In this document: positions 44,129 through 62,399 of the stretch, in pieces
Layout: each line of letters opens with the position of its first letter
Position numbering within the stretch: the stretch's first letter is position 1
DNA from: Pelodera strongyloides
Lineage: Eukaryota; Nematoda; Chromadorea; Rhabditida; Rhabditidae
DNA: 64,000 nt
NCBI GenBank assembly: GCA_036852015.1
Contig: JAANDG010000533.1
Span: forward strand, 1-64,000
Direction: 5' to 3'
Notes under the pieces: generated by a model
What the model saw: the letters and a program-made list of their open reading frames with translations, nothing else
Databases searched by the model: none
What the model was told of the DNA's origin: nothing
Program-made: the position numbers and the translations under genes

Positions 44129-46048
44129 GCGACTACTTAACAATACAATGAACTCAACAATAACAATGTTATTTTTAAGAATAAAGGACTATGTATTGCA
44201 TTCGCACAAAAGAGAACTAGTTATTATCCAACAGTCGAAGTATACAGTATAATATGTTACGTTTACACCTAAGGACCTAAGGCCTAAGGTCCACTCTCTT
44301 CAACATCCGAACGCTTCAATTATAAGGGTCTTGCCTGGAGAACCTGAACAAAACAAAACGTATACTACATGTGTAAAGTCTGTAAAGATAAGATCAAGAT
44401 CCACCGCAATCCCGCTCATCTTTCCTTTTGATTAGAAACGGCAAATTGTGCACTCCCCCTACACAGTGTGCCGCCTACACTGCGCCCGAAACGAGTGTGT
44501 GCCGCCCTGCGCAGGCCCACCCATTATCTAGGCAGTACACTCACTGAGGAAACTGGCCCGGTACGCGGCCCACACTGGGCCTGAAAAATGTGGGCAGCCT
44601 ACGCCTCCTTACACCTGGCCCATAAAAGGGAAAGAGGCTCGAGGGACACCGAAAAGGTAGGTTGCTGGTGCGCCAGATGTGGGTCTGCGTCTGGTGTAGG
44701 CCAGGTGTAGCGTAGGCTAACAAAAATACACACGACTGTTGAAGACACAGGCCTACCTCAGGCCCATCCTACGCATTTGCGCGGCATATGCACCCGGCCC
44801 TAAATGGGTGGGCCGCCGCTCCTGGGCCCATCCTATTTTTGTTGGTCGGCCGCGCACTGGCCAACGTTTCATATTGTCAGTCCACCATAGTTGAGTAAAC
44901 TAGAAACAATACATTATGTTTTATTTTGCAAAACAAAGTTTACGTAAAAAATAACCACTCCTAGTCTTACCAAGAAAAATATTGATAACACTGAAATGGA
45001 ATCTGTTCAATTGAGATTGGCCAACATAAACACCAAACGTGTTCGTAAGTTTATTCGTAAAGAACATTGTATTTTCACTTTTTCATCATGACCATTCCTT
45101 CGAAATAAGAAAAGATGGCACGGTCCTGATTTGCATTTGTACATACATAATACATGTAATCCGATCCCCTTTTTCGACTATATAATTGTTCTCCCGGGAC
45201 CGAAAAATGGCTTTGACGTTTCTAATATACTCGGAACTAGTTCTTATGAGAAACCGCCAAAAATAAGTCATAAGTGTATTCCTCCAGTACAAATATAACA
45301 AGTACGGTTTACTGTATGCTCTTTTTAGTTTAAAACAATTATTTTAAAATGTGCGTAGTCTAGTTTATTTGTCAGTAATGTGATTATTTATCTTGAATTG
45401 TGTTTTTTTATCACGCCCTCTTACCAACAGTTAATCTTTTTACCGTGCAGTTTCTTGGAACCCTTTCAATAATTAGAATACCGGGCATTTTTTTCGCACC
45501 TCATGTTTTTCGCGTAATTTTCACTTTCGATAACGCAGTTGATTCGTTATACCAATGTGCATATAGCACATGACTGAGAATGCAAAATACACACTGTCCC
45601 TTTTTATAATTATAACTGTAGGACTGTAGCAACTATCACTTATTTTCTGTGGTCTTCTAACTAACCAACATTTAAGAACCTTAATTGAAGGCATTCGTAA
45701 AAATAAAAAAAGTAAAAATTTGGGAATAACTTTATACAACTAGAGTGCAAGGCAAAATACAACGTTCTGCGTGTTTCAAGTACGCTTATTTCAGAACGCA
45801 TTTCTTTGAAAATTTTGTAGGCCATTATTTTCAAATATAGTTATTTTTTAGTTGATTTTTGAGCAAGAGCCGCTTCGGAGAACAAAATGACACTATTGTC
45901 TAATATTTTAAGACCCGATTAGTACCAATGTACCAATTTACAGCATCAATATGCCCGCTTATACGCTCACTTTTTTCATAGCATCCATTTTAGCTTTTTT
46001 TTCTCCTTCTTGAACTATTGTAAGTGTAAGGAGAACAAACGCCTTGCC
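44129..46048. other. Interval between the two receptor genes
   Basis: No exon recognised. It includes the receptor 1 poly(A) signal (about 44178), a GC-rich hairpin element (about 44555-44860) and 1.2 kb of AT-rich sequence that should carry the receptor 2 promoter. Confidence 0.55.
44555..44860. repeat. GC-rich hairpin element, second copy
   Basis: CGGCCCACACTGGGCCTGAAAAATGTGGGC..CCTACGCCTCCTTACACC pairs with the right side CGGCCCTAAATGGGTGGGCCGCC..GGGCCCATCC. It matches 3835-4115, including CGACTGTTGAAGA/CGAAAGTTGAAGA in the middle. Confidence 0.7.
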
Positions 46049-49000
46049 ATGAGGAACTCGAGTGAGTATCAAAAGCAAGTTCTACTGTTATGCGATGCAG
46101 CTGCTGAACTTCATCTTGGGACAATTTACGAGGCAAGTTGGATACGATATGTTTCTTCAGGCACGGGTTACGGTAGTTTCGTGTTTGTTTTCATATTCTC
46201 TCGTGTGTCGCCAGACTCACACGAGGTTCTAGGTAGCCAAAATGTTTACCAACCGAGAACATAGCGAAGTAGAAGTATTGCTGCTGATTGTTTTTCGAAA
46301 AAAAAAATGGAAAAAAAAGCAATAAGCCCAGCCGAATCGAACGTGGCCTGAGCGCATTTCCCCTCCGAGGCTTCCAAGAAATTTTGAACTTTCGCGGCGA
46401 GTTCTCGTCGGGTCTTATCAATGAGTTATTATAAAAAAAGTTGAATTTAATTTCAGATTCAAAATAACTTGAAAGCCATTTTAAGTGCAGTGTCTGTCCC
46501 GCTTCTGCTCTACATAATAATCTACCGGAAATATCTAATATACAACGAATTTCATGTATGTTAACTTCTATCGTTTTGTGTGACCATCTTTAGTGTATGT
46601 AGTATACTGTATACTCCTCATGCTACATACTGTTTGCTATAGAATAGTAATTACTGGCCACTTATGGGGTTTGCAAGTATGCCGAAAATTTACCGTATCT
46701 TGGAACTACACGAGAATATTTTTTAATTTTGCATATTATAATGCAGGTTTCGTGTAAAAAATAGGGTAGCATTGACAGAATCACACTGATTTATTTGGGA
46801 TACATGGAAACGGGAAACCCCAGCAAAAAGGCAACACGAAATACCTATGGAATTATGTTATTTCTACCCTTCTCTCTCGAGCACTCTCGCTAGAAAAATA
46901 CCAATGAATTGTTAGTACGAAGTAGTACGAAGTAGTATAACTAACATTTTTTTCAGTTTCTCATATTCTTCAAAATTGTTGCACTATTGATTTTCGCCAT
47001 CAACAACGCTATTGTACATGTGAGTTAAATCTCACTAGGGCATATGTCCAGCTTTTTTGTACAAGGGAGCAGTTAAAGTAATATATCATAATTACTATTT
47101 TGTATTCTCAATGACTTGTTATGATAGACACAAACAGTACATGTATTGCTAGCCGATTCCTTAGAAGACTTTCAACTTTCGATATTTTCGCTCAAGTAGA
47201 TAAGCAAACCTGCTGTAAACCTGCCTGGGATGAAACAACATAAACTTCCCAAAATGCGATTACAGCTAACTGGCACTACTTCTATAAGAACCAGGTTTTT
47301 GTGTATTATCTCAAGCAGTTTACATCTTCAGGCCCTCCAAATCACCGACCGTCTTTTCTATTCCAATCCCTGTGATTGGACCTATTCCAGTTGGAAATGT
47401 CTTCCATTTAAAGTCATTCAGGTAGGTATATTATTATAGAACAGCCAAGAAGCTCTAGCTCTGCAAGATTAGCGCGGTCTCATAAAGCGATGCACTCCTG
47501 AAAATGAAGCATAAAGCGGCTAAGAAGGTGTGGCTTACAATTAGAGGCTGGACTGGTAACAGGACACCTTTAGGTTGACGGAAAAGAGCCACTACCGGGA
47601 GACCCAAAGATCTGTTATAAAGTTAGCATGAAGTTCTTATGAAGAAGGTTCCTTTCCAGTTATCTGCCTCGTGTTCCATGTCGACTGCACTGTTATTTAT
47701 TGTATTGGAACGACTTCTGCTCACATTTCTTCCCAGAAAACGAAACCATCAAAGAGATATCGAATACGTACTATTTGCAATTGAGGTATGATTATGGAAG
47801 AGAATATTATATTGTTATTGTTATTATATATATTCATGATTTATTAAGTAACATCCTTGCCGCCTCGCTTTTATCTCTATACCGACGGCTATCGCCGTCC
47901 GAGGCGACTTTCCAATACTACGCAGGCGATATTTCAAAGTCTTACGAAAAATAGGCATGATTCTTATATGAAACGTCTGAAACGTATTGTATATAGTTGA
48001 GACTCACGCTTATTTTGCGGTTGTGAAAAGTTGGACTACTTATACCAAATGCCTGTAGTGAAGCGAAATTAATGGCGGATTTCGTTGAGCAGTCCGTTAC
48101 AAACTTTCCACGTTATATAATAATTTTTTAACCGTTTTATCTTGGTTTATTTTGCATAGCATTATGCCCTAAGTTCACCTAAAACAGAAGAAGCGTACTT
48201 CCCTCTACCGTATATGAATCACACGCTATTCTATTCTATTCCCTGTATTGGTTTTCATTCTAAAAACAGTATAAAAAATCGTTATCCTTTGGGAATTGAG
48301 ATATGTATTTTCATATCCGGCAGTAAAGACGTAAAGACAAATAAAAAGTTACAACATTATAACTATATACAACCTTCCTTCCACCACTGTCCCACAGGGA
48401 TTTGAAAACTTGAATTTTTCACAACTTTCATAAGAATTTCCATAACTACAAGACTCCATAATTATGTCTTCACTTTTTACTGACGCAGGAATTTCGATCT
48501 ACGAAAACAAACAAACTGATGAATGCTACAATTAAAAATGAATGTGTTGCAATCGAGGGTGTTGCAACTCATAAAGGGCGATGACGAAGCAAAAAAAAAC
48601 AATGCAAGAGTTTGGGTTATTAATAAATTGGATGGCAACACAACACTTCCTTCGTAGAAAAAAAGTGTCCGCCGCTCCTCTGTGGCGCGACGTTTTGCAC
48701 TTAGTTTCCTCATTATTCAATAGTAAGAGAAATCACTTGAATAAATGCTTTCTCCAAAAATATTCTTTGACGAACAATTCGCTCCAAAAAAAATAACTTT
48801 TTTGGAACTATTTCGTATTTTAGATGATGCTGATGGCCGGAATTTCAATCAAAACTCTTATAGTGGAGTGGAACACGGATATCCCACTGCTACATGCGAT
48901 ACAAGACACTCCCGTTAGTTTTATAAAATGCTAGTACAGAAAGTTTCTTTAGCATGTGATCTAACTCTAACATGCTCGTGTACTTCAGTGGGGCTCCTTA

Positions 49001-50726
49001 GGACATACTAATCAACAAACGCGGGGCTTACATCACGGCATTTGTAACTTTTAGTTTATTTTTTTTCATCGACTAAACTATCAAATTGGTAGGAAATCTG
49101 CAGGCTTTATCTTAGTCAAGTATACGAAAAAAACTTATTGTGAAAAAAACTACGTAATCCCGCAGTGGGGAGGGAAACTACATTTTAATTCACATTTGTA
49201 CTAGTTTCTATTTGCAGACCGTTATTCCCTTTGCCAATCTCGTCTCATCCATAACAATTGTGTTAGATGTGGTCACTGTTTTATGTTCAATTGCATTTCG
49301 AATCTACTGTGCGCAGAAGAAAAGGTGAGGGAGCGACTAGAAAATAAAGCTAAAAAAACTAAGGGCAGACCTACTTTTAACCCTTTAATCCTTTTTTACT
49401 TCTCAACGGCAAACTTACATATTGAAAAGAAATGTCATGGCGTGACAAGTCGGTGTGTCATAAATCGGCCACAACTTCACGCATTTCTCGGATAAAGGCA
49501 TCCGCGATAGAAAATCGGACAAGCGTGCGGTGCACCTGGCCCAGGAGCGCGCCACAGAAAAGTCTGAAGCCGTTAGCGGTTCTATATATATTATTTGTTC
49601 ACTTTCAGAAGTCGCCTGCCTCTTCCCTGTGCCTTCCACTACCGCCATTCCGCCCTGGTTCTCGATTCCTTCCTCCCTCTAATTCTCTATCACATTATCA
49701 CTCTCTTCCTATTCAATGTTGGATCGATAATTGTCCGGTCACAATTACAGTATATGGACACAATCACAATGAAGAACTGGCAGGGACTTTGTAATGTAAG
49801 TTATAGTGTTCGAAGACAATTTCACTAATTTTAACGCGGTGCTCGCGGCACTAGCACATAATTTGCATACAACACATGGGAATGCAGTTCTACCGTGCAC
49901 AGTTCAGAAATCAGGTATCACTTGATAAGAGAGAGAGTTACGACGCAGAATCTTCATTTTACGACTGCAGTAAATAACACTTTCAGAAACCTACAAAGAA
50001 CTATTTTACGTGACGTCACTATTTTTCAGATACTCCCTTACTACACCATCGTGTCACCGATTCTACTGCTGTATATAACACGGAAGTTAAAGCGCATGTA
50101 AGTGACCCTGAGTAAATCCAAATGGTTTTTCGGCTTTCTATTCAGCCCTTCCAAACCTAATTGCATTTGAAATTCCATGTGTAATTTCTGAAAGGCGAAC
50201 CTCTTATGCTATTCGATCTCTTTGTACTTACCAACTGAAAGTGGGCTGAAATTTCCTTTCTAGGAGACTTACTATGATATTTGTTTCCGAGCATTTTCCG
50301 CGGAAAAACCAGCTAGTTTTTTACTCGTTTCCTACTAGGTTTTTAGTCGGAAAAAGCTCGGAATACGAAAGTTTGTCGGGAAATGCTCGGAAAATCCGCG
50401 GGAAATGCTCGGAAACGGACAAACAGACGGCTCCCGAGCTCGGCCCGCCTATTTTCCGAGCTCGGCCCGAGAACCTCAAAGTTTCCGAGCTTTTTCCGAG
50501 AATCTTCTCGGAGAATACTCGAAGAATCCGCGGAAAATCCTCGGAAACGAAAAGTTTCTCGGAAAATGCTCGGGATTCATTAACGGAGTACATCCAACCC
50601 TATGTAAAAGGTTATAATTTCAGGAGAGACCGTCAGTTTATGAACAGTGTTTTGCCACGAAGAGACGGGAAGGTAGTTCCCGAGAGCACATTCCATTACG
50701 AAACGGTGCAACGACAATGGGCATAG
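46049..50726 (+). CDS. Seven-TM serpentine chemoreceptor, Srab-like (receptor 2)
   Basis: Ten exons: 46049-46132, 46457-46555, 46957-47019, 47332-47421, 47660-47785, 48824-48913, 49218-49324, 49609-49795, 50030-50097 and 50624-50726; 338 residues. Exons 2, 3, 4, 7, 9 and 10 have exactly the lengths of those in receptor 1. TM1 NNLKAILSAVSVPLLLYIII..EFH; TM2 FLIFFKIVALLIFAINNAIVH; YSNPCDW..KCLPF; TM3 SCSMSTALLFIVLERLLL; TM5 SSITIVLDVVTVLCSIAF; TM6 LPLILYHIITLFLF; TM7 PYYTIVSPILLLYITRKLK; tail RQWA. Intron 1 needs a GC donor (GAG|GCAAGT), because no in-phase GT fits and the next exon begins in phase 0. Intron 9 holds the TTCCGAGC repeat. AATAAA at 50742 lies 16 bp after the stop. Probable chemosensory GPCR. 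Confidence 0.82.
50276..50590 (+). repeat. TTCCGAGC low-complexity repeat in receptor 2 intron 9
   Basis: Repeated GGAAA(A/T)GCTCGGAAA words with CCGAGCTCGG palindromes, reverse-complementary to 32590-32880 over about 290 bp with good conservation, including the flank AACCAGCTAGTTTTTTACTCGTTTCCTACTAGG. Confidence 0.87.
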
Positions 50727-51461
50727 TAATCAAAGCATACTCAATAAAATTAACTGATATTGTACCACATTCCACAAAACCACATTAAATACATTTTTAT
50801 TCTTTCAATCCCAAATTACGGAAACACCATAGAACAAGAATGAAAAGGGACCGAACGCATGCAGGAAAAATTATGAACAGGACATTTTTATGGGATAAAA
50901 CTAAGGTTGCACATCTCCGTTAAAATATGGAACAAGTAAAAGGGTCAGGTACATGAACACGTCCAGTTGCAATACATATACAAGTAGTAGTGTTGGAAGG
51001 CAATCCCCCAGATTTTGGAGTTTTAGGGCCCGTAAGGCAAACCGATGCTCGAAAGATGAAGATCAACATACCGATTAATAAGTTAGACACTCGGGTGGGA
51101 GAAAACTCGGATGGACATAGGACACAGCGACCGGTCACTTATATCAAATATCACGCCTTCACAACGAACACTCACACACTTCCCACAAGAAATAAATATG
51201 GACGGTGCGGGGCTATCGAACAAGATTACGTTAGTTCCTTTGCTCAAGAGTTACTTCACTTCTTTCAGTCGATAGCTTCACAGCGTTTGAAATACTAACG
51301 CAAACCAACCGCAAAAAGAGGGCAATAAATAAGACAAATAAAATACACAGCACGAAAACGCGCAATATAACAATAAGAACCAGCAATCACAATTGACTCG
51401 AAACAATCTACACACAAATTGTGATTAAAGGTTCACTAATTGGCACGGACAGACAAGTCTC
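50727..51461. other. Interval between convergent receptor 2 and cdc-48
   Basis: Holds the 3' untranslated regions of two converging genes. For cdc-48 the only clear minus-strand AATAAA is near 50796, which would imply a UTR of about 660 nt (inference). No other gene was recognised; the open frames here do not resemble coding sequence. Confidence 0.55.
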
Positions 51462-58076
<6,615 letters not shown>

Positions 58077-61000
58077 CTTTTGAGGTGAATCCGCGTCCAA
58101 TACCAGAGAGATCGAAAGCAAGAGTGGATTTGTGATGACAATTCAGTGGAGCGTATATATGGAGCGTATAACGCTAAAAGTGTGTGGAAGGTATCTGGAA
58201 AATTTTGAAATATTTTTCGGCGGGAAGAATAAATTTCGCAATAAAAATGAGTCAAAAAAATGAGAGGGATCAATAAGTGCTACACTTTGATACGGAATTA
58301 CGAAACTGAAGTACGGTTTGTAAGTACGATCTAGTGAAGATTTGGATTTTATGCTAATTGGTGGATCATAATAGGTCGGAAAAATCTGAAACTCAATATG
58401 TGACGAAACAGTTAATTGTGAAAGTACCCCGTAATGTGTGCCCATGTGTAGATACCAAGCAAGCAAAGATAAGATGGGCTTCTGTTCTGTGGCATAAATT
58501 GCTTCAGTTCCTTTCGTGTTATCGGTGTTAATACGGTGTCACCACCGTGCATATTCGTTTACATTTATGTGTATGACACAACGAAGCTTGGGCGAACGGC
58601 GAACTAATAGCGGAAACGACTGAGGGGGGTGGTCCGATGTTATGAGGGCACCATAAATCTAAACCACATTATTTAGGAAGTTAGGTGAAGATTGTCCTTA
58701 CAAGTTAGTAGTTTTTTATAAGAAAAGGAAAGTATAAAAACTTGGATCTATTTTGTCCTCCTCCTGCAATATTGTTTTATATTGCAAAGCCCTGTTTTCC
58801 CGCCCTAGCCTTTCCAAATTGTTGTACGAAAATATGGTAGAAATACTATATTGTCAAGCCTTGTTCACTCATCCCCAAGCAGCCCATGTGAGGCCATGGT
58901 GACGGACAACGAATCTGTGTGGTTAGACACAAATATGAAAAACATGTAACTGGAGCGGATGTATAACGATCTACAAAAGTTGTTACTACATCTCTGCATA
59001 TTAGTGAGTTCATAAATATATACAGAACCATGAGTTGAGTAATAATATATATTTAACTAATTTGAAGAGTCTTGTTCGTGTATTTTTTTTTCCATTATAA
59101 TATAATTCTCTACATATTTCATATTTCATGCTCAAGCTGATGGATCTCTAGAGAACTATAAAATTTCCAAAAGCTCCTGCGCTTGGTTTCACGTTTTCCT
59201 CAAAGTTCTGAGTTAGAGATTCCACAAATTCATAGGAAAGTGAAACATTGCACATTTTGTATAAAATCACGAACAAAACCTGCCCAGGCATAAGTTTTGC
59301 AATTACGATAAGACAGAAGAAACATGTTGTAGGCGCAGGACAGGTTTGATCCCGCCCACGTACAGAAAACGAGCATGAAATTCGCATCGATCTTGCATGA
59401 GCTTTTGCAATATGCAAAGGCCACGCAAGAAGTATGTTAGATCAATTCTGCTTTGAACTATTTACTTCGAGATCAATCTTGCGACATATGGCTCGCGGAA
59501 GATTGAACAAAATTCTTGGTCTGGGGATCATTGGTCGTCGTCGTTGTGCCTTTATTTATATAAATACTTTGTCAAGGAGGGTGTGCTGAAGAATTCGCTT
59601 GTGCGAAAATCGGTGGTGTTCAGGGAAAGGTCTGTCTTGTGAGCTCCAATATGCAAGTCAACTCAACTCTTTTGATCGAAATTTTCTTTTATTCTAAAAA
59701 ATGGTTGTGCCTTAGGTATTGAACGGTTTCGAGATGGACTGTCAAAGAGGAAAAGGGATAAGAGGGATTTTCACAATGCTTTATTCTCCACGAAATTGTC
59801 CTTTTTCTGCACAAACGTCTTCGCAAGTATGAACAACAAATTTATTGCCAGATCATAAAGAATCTTGCCATCTCATATATGTTCCCTTGTGTTATCAACT
59901 ATGTTTGAATCCAATCTCCCGATCCGACGGGCACTCGTTTTTTTCTTGAGCGGGACACTTAGTTCGTTATGCATCTATTGCACGCACGTGACCACTCCGC
60001 ATGACCAATAGTTCGTTCTTTCTTTGGTTGTTAATGGTGGCCCTTGTCTAGCACGTATGAAGGGAGAGAATGCAAGAAAAAGAGAGACATAGACTAATCC
60101 TGCATGACCAGACTAGACTAACGCATGACAACGACCTCGTGTTAATGGTCATAAAAAAGAAACATGAACGTTTGAACTTGAGACTCGTTAAAATAGTTAT
60201 TGTACAACTATGTCCATGTGTATCCTTAGTGTCCATGTGGGCGACTTCCAGTATGTCCATGTTAGCGAGGCTATTTGAAAATGCTTGGGGAACTGTAACG
60301 TTTACACTCTTCCTCGACATTTGTGACTGCCATCGAAGCGTACCATCTAACCACCTACAAGGTTCTTTCGTGATTTGAATTCGCAGAGGTTCTGTTGCAA
60401 GCTTGTCAGGTTTCTTAGCCGGTGTGTAAATTTATCCTATGCTATGTTTTGGTGAATGTTATGTATACAAAAATACAACGCAGGTGAATCATCCAATCGT
60501 CCCATTGCCCATTTCCTTATTTTTGGAATTTATGTTTTCTTCATAGTGCAGAGTTTCTTCTGTTTAATATTTTCTTTCAAAGTGCAGAATGTGTTTTAAT
60601 ATGGAAATATTTATGTCCGGAATGTGTTGCTTAACAAATTTGTTTTGCCTGTTGACAGTGAATTCCTATTTTCGTGAGCCCCAATGAACCTTAATTCATA
60701 TTGTATGCTATGCGCTTTAGTAGTTCCTTCGGTATTGTTACGTAGTTAGTTTTTAACCTGTACCTGTACTCGTTCACCTGCATCTGCTTGAACAATGATT
60801 GAGGTTGTATATTTAAATTTATGCTAACACTGGTTTACTTTCGGACAGAATGCCGAGAACTAGTTGGTCTCTAATGGTCAGATGACCGATTCTCTCTTAA
60901 TATTCACGTCTATTTCTCTCACTTTCTTCCTGTCTTTTTTCCTATTCTTTTATCTCGTCCCCCTTGAATTTTTTAATCCGCAGTGAACACTCTTTGCTCG

Positions 61001-61105
61001 GAGTACTTTTTAATATGATAATCGTACCCACCCAACATAACCATTGTTGACTTTCATACACACTGCATAATGTGTGTATACATTCCGTATTCCGTGCGTA
61101 AATTG

Positions 61106-61262
61106 AAGTGGTTGGAGGTGCTTTCTTTAGCCAATGAAAGACCTTTTCAATAAAACACCATGTTTCGGTCAAATATATTAATTTCGAATTGCTGGCGGAG
61201 GTGGTCAAGACCAATCCGGAGGTGGTTCGTGCGTGTTTTCACGCACCAACCTGTACCCCTGT
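61106..61262 (+). repeat. Dispersed repeat, second copy
   Basis: AAGTGGTTGGAGGTG to GGAGGTGGTTCGTGCGTGTTTTCACGCACCAACCTGTACCCCTGT, opposite in orientation to 54921-55058. Confidence 0.85.
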
Positions 61263-61755
61263 GTGTGTAGTACCATATAACGGTACGTCATGTCATGGGA
61301 ACTGGGAACACTAAGAAACAGTTACGCCCTTTGAACAATTCCAATTGACTGCTGATAATAGGACTACGGTAATTCAGAGACTTGTGTTTTGTGCTTTTGG
61401 TCACTTCTGAATCTATTATGCAATGCACTTTCTTCCGATACTGTTGCCCCTTTCTCTCATTTCCTCGTGACTGATGTCATTCCTTTGATTTCCGATTTGT
61501 TTATTCTACCTACGGTATTACATGTTTCGATGTTTCCTTTTTGTGAATAGAACATATTTTCCTTTGCCAAGTATTGGTAATCGATTCAAATCGTGTGACC
61601 TTTGCGGTGTTTCCATATAAAAACCAGCCCGAACAAGCAATTCCGTCGTCTAATCTAAAACCGATTCTCATTGGTCTTGTCTTTTAGAATCAGACTGTTT
61701 TCAGGAATTCAGGGACCGCCGACTTTCTGGCACCTTGGATGAGTTGATGAGTTGG

Positions 61756-62026
61756 TTTAAGCCGCGTTCGAGTTGGGAAAAAGTTGGTGGAATTCCGGAA
61801 TTCCCCCGTTCGAGATGGACGCGGAAACGTGCCAGGACAAGCAAAAATACAGTAGTGGAATCGTTGTCCGGAATTCGACAACTGTAAGAGCCAAAAATGA
61901 CGCTTAACCCCGACGGTTGGGTCTAAATAACGGAAAAACGTTTACGTTTCCGGTGTCCGGTGTCCCATCTCGAACGGTGGAATTCCGGAATTCCACAACT
62001 TTTTCCCAACTCGAACGCGGCTTTAA
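61756..62026. repeat. 270-bp inverted-repeat element
   Basis: The left arm TTTAAGCCGCGTTCGAGTTGGGAAAAAGTTGGTGGAATTCCGGAATTCC..CCGTTCGAGATGG is mirrored by CCATCTCGAACGGTGGAATTCCGGAATTCCACAACTTTTTCCCAACTCGAACGCGGCTTTAAA. Inner arms near GGACGCGGAAACG and CGTTTCCGGTGTCC also pair. Confidence 0.9.
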
Positions 62027-62328
62027 ATCGAAGTGTACAGTGTACTAGTTATTGTAGTTCGAAAATGGTGATGTGCCTTTTTTTACCCTAGTGAGGTAAG
62101 AATATGAGGTGCGTTCGTTTCCTTATTTCAAATGTAATTTCGATTTGAAGTTTGAATCCGACTTTGTAGGTAAAATTTGTAAAATAACAAAGTGTGTCTA
62201 GTGTCTATAATAATATAGTTTTTTCAGTGTTTACCGTTAGGGAAAAATTCCATAGTTGAAACTTTCGCTGCGACGCTTAGCTTGCTTGTACAAAGCGGGA
62301 CAAAGCCACCAATTTTTCTCTTACTAAC

Positions 62329-62399
62329 CTTTTTTCTTTGAGCATGAGAGGAATAGGGTCCTTCGTTGTCTTTCTCACATGCGGTCTGTCTCGTGCCAT
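62329..62399 (-). CDS. Candidate first coding exon, basic N terminus
   Basis: The ATG at 62399 opens 23 codons (MARDRPHVRKTTKDP, then IPLMLKEK) and reaches an AG|GTTAGT donor in phase 2. The compact, highly basic peptide, purine-rich leader and good donor make it a plausible first exon of a minus-strand gene. No following exon is recognised between 58.1 and 62.3 kb. The phase would allow splicing to exon 2 of cdc-48 (57498), which also accepts phase 2, but the distance is 4.8 kb and this is only a possibility. Confidence 0.3.

Larger units (their letters stand above)
58077..62328. other. Upstream region of cdc-48, no gene recognised
   Basis: It should contain the cdc-48 promoter. A copy of an intron 4 block lies at 58446-58523, a dispersed repeat at 61106-61262 and an inverted-repeat element at 61756-62026. 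The rest is AT-rich with no exon I can support. Confidence 0.5.

Noticed and set aside
50990..51298. 102-codon plus-strand frame
   Set aside because: It lies in the convergent 3' region with biased composition and no family likeness; judged untranslated sequence.
61690..61881. 63-codon minus-strand frame
   Set aside because: It sits within the arm of the inverted-repeat element at 61756-62026.
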